This document shows, one piece after another, positions 7,201-8,181 of a stretch of 8,181 nucleotides of DNA. The DNA is from NZWG01 sp964478995 (GTDB taxonomy: Bacteria; Fidelibacterota; Marinisomatia; Marinisomatales; UBA1611), in NCBI GenBank assembly GCA_964478995.1, contig CAYZJY010000081.1:1-8181 (forward strand), written 5' to 3'. Made by a program: the position numbers and the translations under genes. Position 1 is the stretch's first letter, and every line of letters begins with the position of its first letter. The notes beneath the pieces are model-generated. The model had not been told where the DNA came from. It worked only from the letters and a program-made list of their open reading frames with translations, and did no database searches.

Positions 7201-8181
7201 CGGCATGGTCGTAAACAATTGGAATTCCCCTACGAGGCTCCAAAGAAATATCTGCTGACATCGTGCTAGATGAACTACTTATGTTCGTGACCACTATGTC
7301 AGTCGCCTCACCACTGTAACGATTGGAGTTTGGATTTGAATTGCTTGAAAAATCGATATTATTGGATGAGCCAGGATAAGGGTCACCATCATCTCCACGA
7401 TTGACACCATTGTCCATGTCAGCATCCCCATCAGCAGCCTCTACATCAACAAGTTTATGCAGATGGTTGTCATTGACCGAACCTGAAGACCAGCGATGTG
7501 ATCCGTAGCGTTTATTCTCATCCACATGGTATACCAAGAGGCCACTTCCTGGTAGACCTGCATCATAGCCGGTCAACTGACGATTCTCGACCAAAAAATA
7601 ACTACTCCATTGGTAGTCATCTTCCCATATCTTTAACGCATAGGCATTGTTCTCCGCTTCTGGTATGCTGAGTCCTGCTTGACCCGCATCCAATACCAAC
7701 GGATCGACCCACCCCATCTCTTGCTTGCACCATGCGGACATGTGTGCAGGAGTATCTCCCGCCCAACCATTCCATGATCCACCGGCCATGAGACACCAAT
7801 TTCCAATACCCTCTGAATCACCATTACCATCGTTGCGATCATACAGGTCTGGCAGTCCAAGGATATGCCCAAACTCATGAGCATAAACCCCCATGGGCCT
7901 GATTATATCAGTATAACAGTCCCCACCTCCTGCAAGCTCGGGTGAGACAAAGTAACTACTGACGATCACATAACCACCATTCGCAGAAGCATCCCCAGTC
8001 GTATACTCATAACTGCTGCCGAGGCTACTCATGTGTGGCCATAGATTATCATTTCCTGGGTTCCATTCAGCACCACATCCAGAATAGACAACTGCAATGC
8101 CATCCACATACCCATCGTCATCTCCCGAATTAGGAACATTGTCTGGACCATCATTATCAAATTGACTAAAGTCAACATCAG
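1292..8181 (-). CDS. Giant secreted M6-family metalloprotease with inserted GATase-like and ALK-like glycine-rich domains and T9SS sorting domain (5' end outside window)
   Basis: The frame is open from the right edge to TGA at 1292-1294, giving 2295 visible residues (numbered here from the codon at 8177-8179). A GTG at 8105-8107 is internal: the 24 codons before it read in frame as the M6 hallmark DFSQFDNDG...DDDGYVDG. The start, signal peptide and propeptide are therefore missing. Order: M6 catalytic domain (about 1-314; HEFGH 101-105, Asp111, Met131); beta-sandwich (318-469); three Ig-like scaffolds, each split by an insert (481-835, 841-1233, 1237-1617); cadherin-like domains (1621-1992); FN3-like (1995-2104); FN3 (2105-2194); sorting domain (2204-2295). 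Expected role: zinc endopeptidase exported through the outer membrane and anchored or released at the surface. The substrate is unknown. The long adhesive tail suggests binding to polymers, particles or cells. It is transcribed alone on its 3' side, ending at a strong terminator. The frame is uninterrupted over nearly 6.9 kb, with no sign of decay. Confidence 0.95.
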   Translation of the reverse strand, partial: DVDFSQFDNDGPDNVPNSGDDDGYVDGIAVVYSGCGAEWNPGNDNLWPHMSSLGSSYEYTTGDASANGGYVIVSSYFVSPELAGGGDCYTDIIRPMGVYAHEFGHILGLPDLYDRNDGNGDSEGIGNWCLMAGGSWNGWAGDTPAHMSAWCKQEMGWVDPLVLDAGQAGLSIPEAENNAYALKIWEDDYQWSSYFLVENRQLTGYDAGLPGSGLLVYHVDENKRYGSHRWSSGSVNDNHLHKLVDVEAADGDADMDNGVNRGDDGDPYPGSSNNIDFSSNSNPNSNRYSGEATDIVVTNISSSSSTMSADISLEPRRGIPIVYDHAGMSGSGWGYSSPQDSWGGVVFEYPSTEEQNGYLTEVDIGFKYDESSYELKVYDSFDGTTLGNQLYQVSGTITERGWHSIPIDSVLIQPGQEFFVTHKIVDQAYAISFDKITTPTGRSYFSGNGTSYSSTIGESYNINLRAKLHNHVENNPTFANIQVDPDSMYQYLIVGDSATQTLAIHNDGDADLDWEIDLADALGRFTMMGENASFQHSVINRNRPSNEGPGAPNSSEISVRPFLGRDPGGRDGDINMLLLSNNTGNSNIFANEMLPEMENVEFSTWDASTTPELDYLEQFDLVMLYENGIFSNATNVGNVLSEYVINGGNLILSTFYWQDRTGEVGSWNPYTWGDLESIDPLYDGSCDYASASLGTIIDHPLTEGVNSLQVGSFRGGPVTLRDNATAVAWWSDGDPLIVYNQPGGTITAVTMGPAWVGSGDWHQVWANAINWTANAGPDWLSADVMSGTIAPGSSQQVTVSFNATDVDTGDYHAQLEISSNDPDQSIVSIPVHLDVDMLFPDIDVSPDSLDEELYVGESSTQILTVYNNGEADLDWYSAIFDDVDDRGRTSGNQFLLSEVSGIGSNLSVEEAISSINARSRTSPRSMSDNGDMPVIRAEDGLSGSRNGPMAGTILSERNERSLDVLVLYADYENWAMDVINKLIDTEQFNSVSYVNVRFDTPTLEELSAFGSVFVWSDYSFGNAPELGNNLADYVDAGGGVACAMFTVGSVRLQGRFDTEDYWAIDPISNTTGNSSIGTIHDEDHPILNDVESLEGCGSCYRPTGGLSDGATMVAEWMDGRPMVATKDINGVHRADLGLFPPTTDEFSGGWDPDSDVILLMANALTWVSGQTQTDWLSYSPEAGVITPGSSQDIEVQFSAVDIEGGTYSTNIQILSNDEDQPELLIPVELIANVPYPNIVLEADQMDVNLFLGDSATRSIVIGNDGVADLNWSIDILDYGRDGTFYSFNNCGGEGHEGPSQEDCDGEYDSTTLQGSVTVNEGIQQWTVPQSGEYTIEVFGAQGGGETNAGVAGGLGARMSGTFYLEEGEILQVLIGQMGIAESVYQGGYAGGGGGGSFVTRGTHDSDESILIVAGGGGGSGTHYQGYDAIIETYGSTSTGSAGQGGVPGSNGNSGAGFFGNGLFGGHNGATISYSYVNGGMGGIGYSGGGTGYGGFGGGAGDGYADGGGGGGYSGGNGWENLAGGYGGASYNSGDEQDNEAGVNSGHGQVVITLDSPTITWISTSQDSGVVSVGETDTLHVHFNASELEQGEYFADLNLLSDDPDDPDISLSASLTVFEQVMLADMPDTSVHEDGMLELTIDVDYPGYEHELTVTSDTSGVEVSVIGDTIGLMPITDWTGVASMEVILTIENSLSDTVEFQLDVTAVNDPPNAIDHWYYINEDSSLVAYLPANDGDSLNGEHDDQSLTFTSMSSFEHGSFDLGREDGLLTYEPYMNYFGPDSMQYLLMDDGTTNGQYDALMDTGLIVINIMPVNDDPVLADLVDTTMHEDSTLMITISASDVDNDTLTFDVSFSIDEYVTGYIEDTTLHINSHFNWSGSVDVTVLASDNMGRAVDVEQFLLTVLPVNDPPEFGQLHALVGVGMDFELPIIVSDIDTDSLSVSLDPTWTYPEWIVFEDGPFRLMGNAPDEGDHSLPLLVDDGEFVVSDTFHLESRYFQPRITSIVDIPDDEGGRVYVEFERSFFDHVDATNQFYTIFRLDEINDSTAWVSVVTGAAGGDESYVYEASTVMDSTVENDGITEFMVIGYMNEGTFPSGTASGYSLDNLAPDAPTGLVATVVDEGIHLSWDLSSADDFQYFELEKSIMEDFSSVETFTLVDTSYLDAIYELNQTNFYRLSAVDNSGNVSDYSDMVEAAILQLEEDLVPDSYALHQNYPNPFNPVTTIRYDLPEDAQVMIRIFDIQGRIVRTLVDGHEDAGRKAVPWNATNQVGEHVAAGMYIYMIQSGGFSQVRKMLLLK
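1295..1570 (-). other. T9SS type A C-terminal sorting domain
   Basis: Visible residues 2204-2295 (end of the protein). ALHQNYPNPFNPVTTIRYDL is followed by VMIRIFDIQGRIVRTL, AGMYIYMIQSG and a terminal VRKMLLLK. This is the classic FlgD-like/T9SS type A sorting module. It predicts outer-membrane translocation by a type IX or related system and removal of the module on export. Confidence 0.9.
1598..2197 (-). other. Two FN3-type domains
   Basis: Visible residues 1995-2104 start with ITSIVDIPDDEGGRVYVEF and end GYSLDNLAPDAP, an FN3-like module I associate with Marinimicrobia-type surface proteins. Residues 2105-2194 are a more standard FN3 (GLVATVVDEGIHLSWD, FYRLSAVDNSGNVSDYS). They link the adhesive region to the sorting domain. 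Confidence 0.75.
2204..3319 (-). other. Tandem cadherin-like domains (three Big_17-like, one CADG/He_PIG-like)
   Basis: Visible residues about 1621-1709, 1710-1814, 1815-1908 and 1909-1992. The first three are separated by AVNDPP, PVNDDP and PVNDPP linkers and have an HEDG/NEDSS/HEDST start (acidic, calcium-type cadherin-like repeats). The fourth, with SDIDTDSLSVSL and GNAPDEGDHSLPLLVDDG, looks like a dystroglycan-type cadherin-like domain. Likely extended, calcium-stiffened spacers or adhesive modules. Confidence 0.8.
3329..4471 (-). repeat. Split Ig-like scaffold, copy 3, with glycine-rich insert
   Basis: The N-half (1237-1276) reads IVLEADQ...GDSATRSIVIGNDGVADLNW and the C-half (1557-1617) reads TWISTSQDSGVVSVGETDT...HFNASELEQGEY...SDDPDDP. 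It is the same scaffold as copies 1 and 2, interrupted at the same DLxW / xW(L/I)S junction by an unrelated domain. Confidence 0.8.
3518..4348 (-). other. ALK/LTK-type glycine-rich domain
   Basis: Visible residues 1278-1554. From memory, the layout follows the animal ALK extracellular glycine-rich region in order: NNCGGEGHEGPSQEDCDGEY (ALK: SCGA.G..GPTQAQC..AY); a GIQQWTVPQSGEYTIEVFGAQGG strand pair; GEILQVLIGQMG (ALK: LYILVGQQG); a GGGGGGSFV turn; ILIVAGGGGG (ALK: PLIIAAGGGG); a long Gly tract (1385-1529) including GGFGGG and GGGGGGYSGGN; and a final GHGQVVI (ALK: GHGEVNI). The Cys pair 1290/1303 is retained. I believe this is Pfam Gly_rich (PF12810). It is probably structural or ligand-binding; there is no kinase in this protein. 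Confidence 0.78.
4481..5659 (-). repeat. Split Ig-like scaffold, copy 2, with inserted domain
   Basis: The N-half (841-877) reads IDVSPDS...GESSTQILTVYNNGEADLDW and the C-half (1174-1233) reads WLSYSPEAGVITPGSSQ...SNDEDQ. They align with copy 1 at every landmark. About 295 residues intervene, including a Ser/Arg/Gly-rich linker (about 884-960) and a second GATase1-like domain. Confidence 0.82.
4673..5299 (-). other. GATase1/ThuA-like inserted domain, copy 2
   Basis: Visible residues 961-1169. It parallels the first insert: LDVLVLYAD; TPTLEELSAFGSVFVW against TPELDYLEQFDLVMLY; DYVDAGGGVACAM; DHPILNDVESL against DHPLTEGVNSL; GATMVAEWMDGRPMV against NATAVAWWSDGDPLI; MANALTWVS against WANAINWTA. 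It differs in having a CGSC motif (1096-1099) that could form a local disulfide. Confidence 0.6.
5675..6739 (-). repeat. Split Ig-like scaffold, copy 1, with inserted domain
   Basis: The N-terminal half (481-516) reads IQVDPDS...GDSATQTLAI.NDGDADLDW. The C-terminal half (778-835) reads DWLSADVMSGTIAPGSSQ...VSFNATD...SNDPDQ. In ordinary HYDIN/BACON-like Ig domains these halves are nearly continuous; here about 260 residues separate them (a roughly 50-residue linker and a GATase1-like domain). Confidence 0.82.
5858..6463 (-). other. GATase1/ThuA-like inserted domain, copy 1
   Basis: Visible residues 573-774. Features: first strand INMLLLS, then ELDYLEQFDLVMLY, EYVINGGNLILSTF (helix, GG turn, strand), DHPLTEGVNSL, and closing VWANAINW. 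The alternating alpha/beta pattern with a YV..GG turn and an HP motif is typical of class I glutamine-amidotransferase-like folds. No nucleophile-elbow Cys is visible, so it is probably non-enzymatic. The family is called from pattern only. Confidence 0.6.
6773..7228 (-). other. Beta-sandwich domain following the protease domain
   Basis: Visible residues 318-469. Alternating hydrophobic strands (WGGVVFEYP, LTEVDIGFKY, YELKVYDSF, GWHSIPI, GQEFFVTHKI) with a W/G-rich start suggest a jelly-roll-like module of the kind that commonly follows M6 catalytic domains. I cannot assign it to a named family; carbohydrate or substrate binding is possible. Confidence 0.55.
7238..8179 (-). other. M6 (immune inhibitor A-like) peptidase catalytic domain
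   Basis: Visible residues 1-314. HEFGHILGLPD at 101-111 (bases 7847-7879) gives zinc ligands His101 and His105, catalytic Glu102, and Asp111 in the third-ligand position expected of the metzincin-like HExxHxxGxxD pattern. CLMAGG around Met131 is the likely Met-turn. Other M6 landmarks are the N-terminal DNDG/DDDGYVDG acidic strand, YFLVENRQ, LPGSGLLVYHVDE, and a D-rich segment (GDADMDNGVNRGDDGDPYPG) likely to bind calcium. All catalytic residues are present, so it should be active. The family includes Bacillus immune inhibitor A and Vibrio PrtV. Confidence 0.93.

Overview
The window looks like chromosomal sequence from a Gram-negative bacterium of the Fibrobacteres-Chlorobi-Bacteroidetes (FCB) group. 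A marine Marinimicrobia/SAR406-like lineage is my best guess. The grounds are a C-terminal sorting domain with the NYPNPFNP core, an FN3-like module ending in GYSLDNLAPDAP, and plant-type leucine-rich repeats behind a WGQEYY cap, all of which I associate from memory with that group. No marker gene is present, so the taxonomy is an inference. All genes lie on the minus strand and are read from the right edge to the left edge.

Right and centre (8181 down to 1292): one giant open frame for a secreted M6-family metalloprotease, visible as 2295 residues and still open at the right edge. The true N-terminus (signal peptide, propeptide) lies outside the window. The order is: M6 catalytic domain with HEFGH and Met-turn; a beta-sandwich; three copies of an Ig-like (HYDIN/BACON-like) scaffold; three or four cadherin-like domains; two FN3-like domains; a type IX secretion (T9SS) type A sorting domain. 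Each Ig-like scaffold is split at the same point by an inserted domain. Copies 1 and 2 carry homologous GATase1/ThuA-like domains. Copy 3 carries a glycine-rich domain that resembles the extracellular glycine-rich region of animal ALK/LTK receptor kinases over its whole length.

Junction (1190-1291): a symmetrical intrinsic terminator follows the protease stop, and then a weak possible promoter.

Left (1189 down to 1): a 53-residue predicted single-pass membrane protein with a coiled-coil tail, followed after 19 bases (or 1 base, if an upstream in-frame ATG is used) by a putative lipoprotein with two FN3-like domains and 24-residue leucine-rich repeats, which runs off the left edge. These two look co-transcribed.

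Taken together, the window encodes cell-surface and secreted proteins: a large sorted protease that may bind or degrade polymers, and a surface LRR lipoprotein with a small membrane partner. I see no RNA genes, CRISPR arrays, insertion sequences or phage genes.
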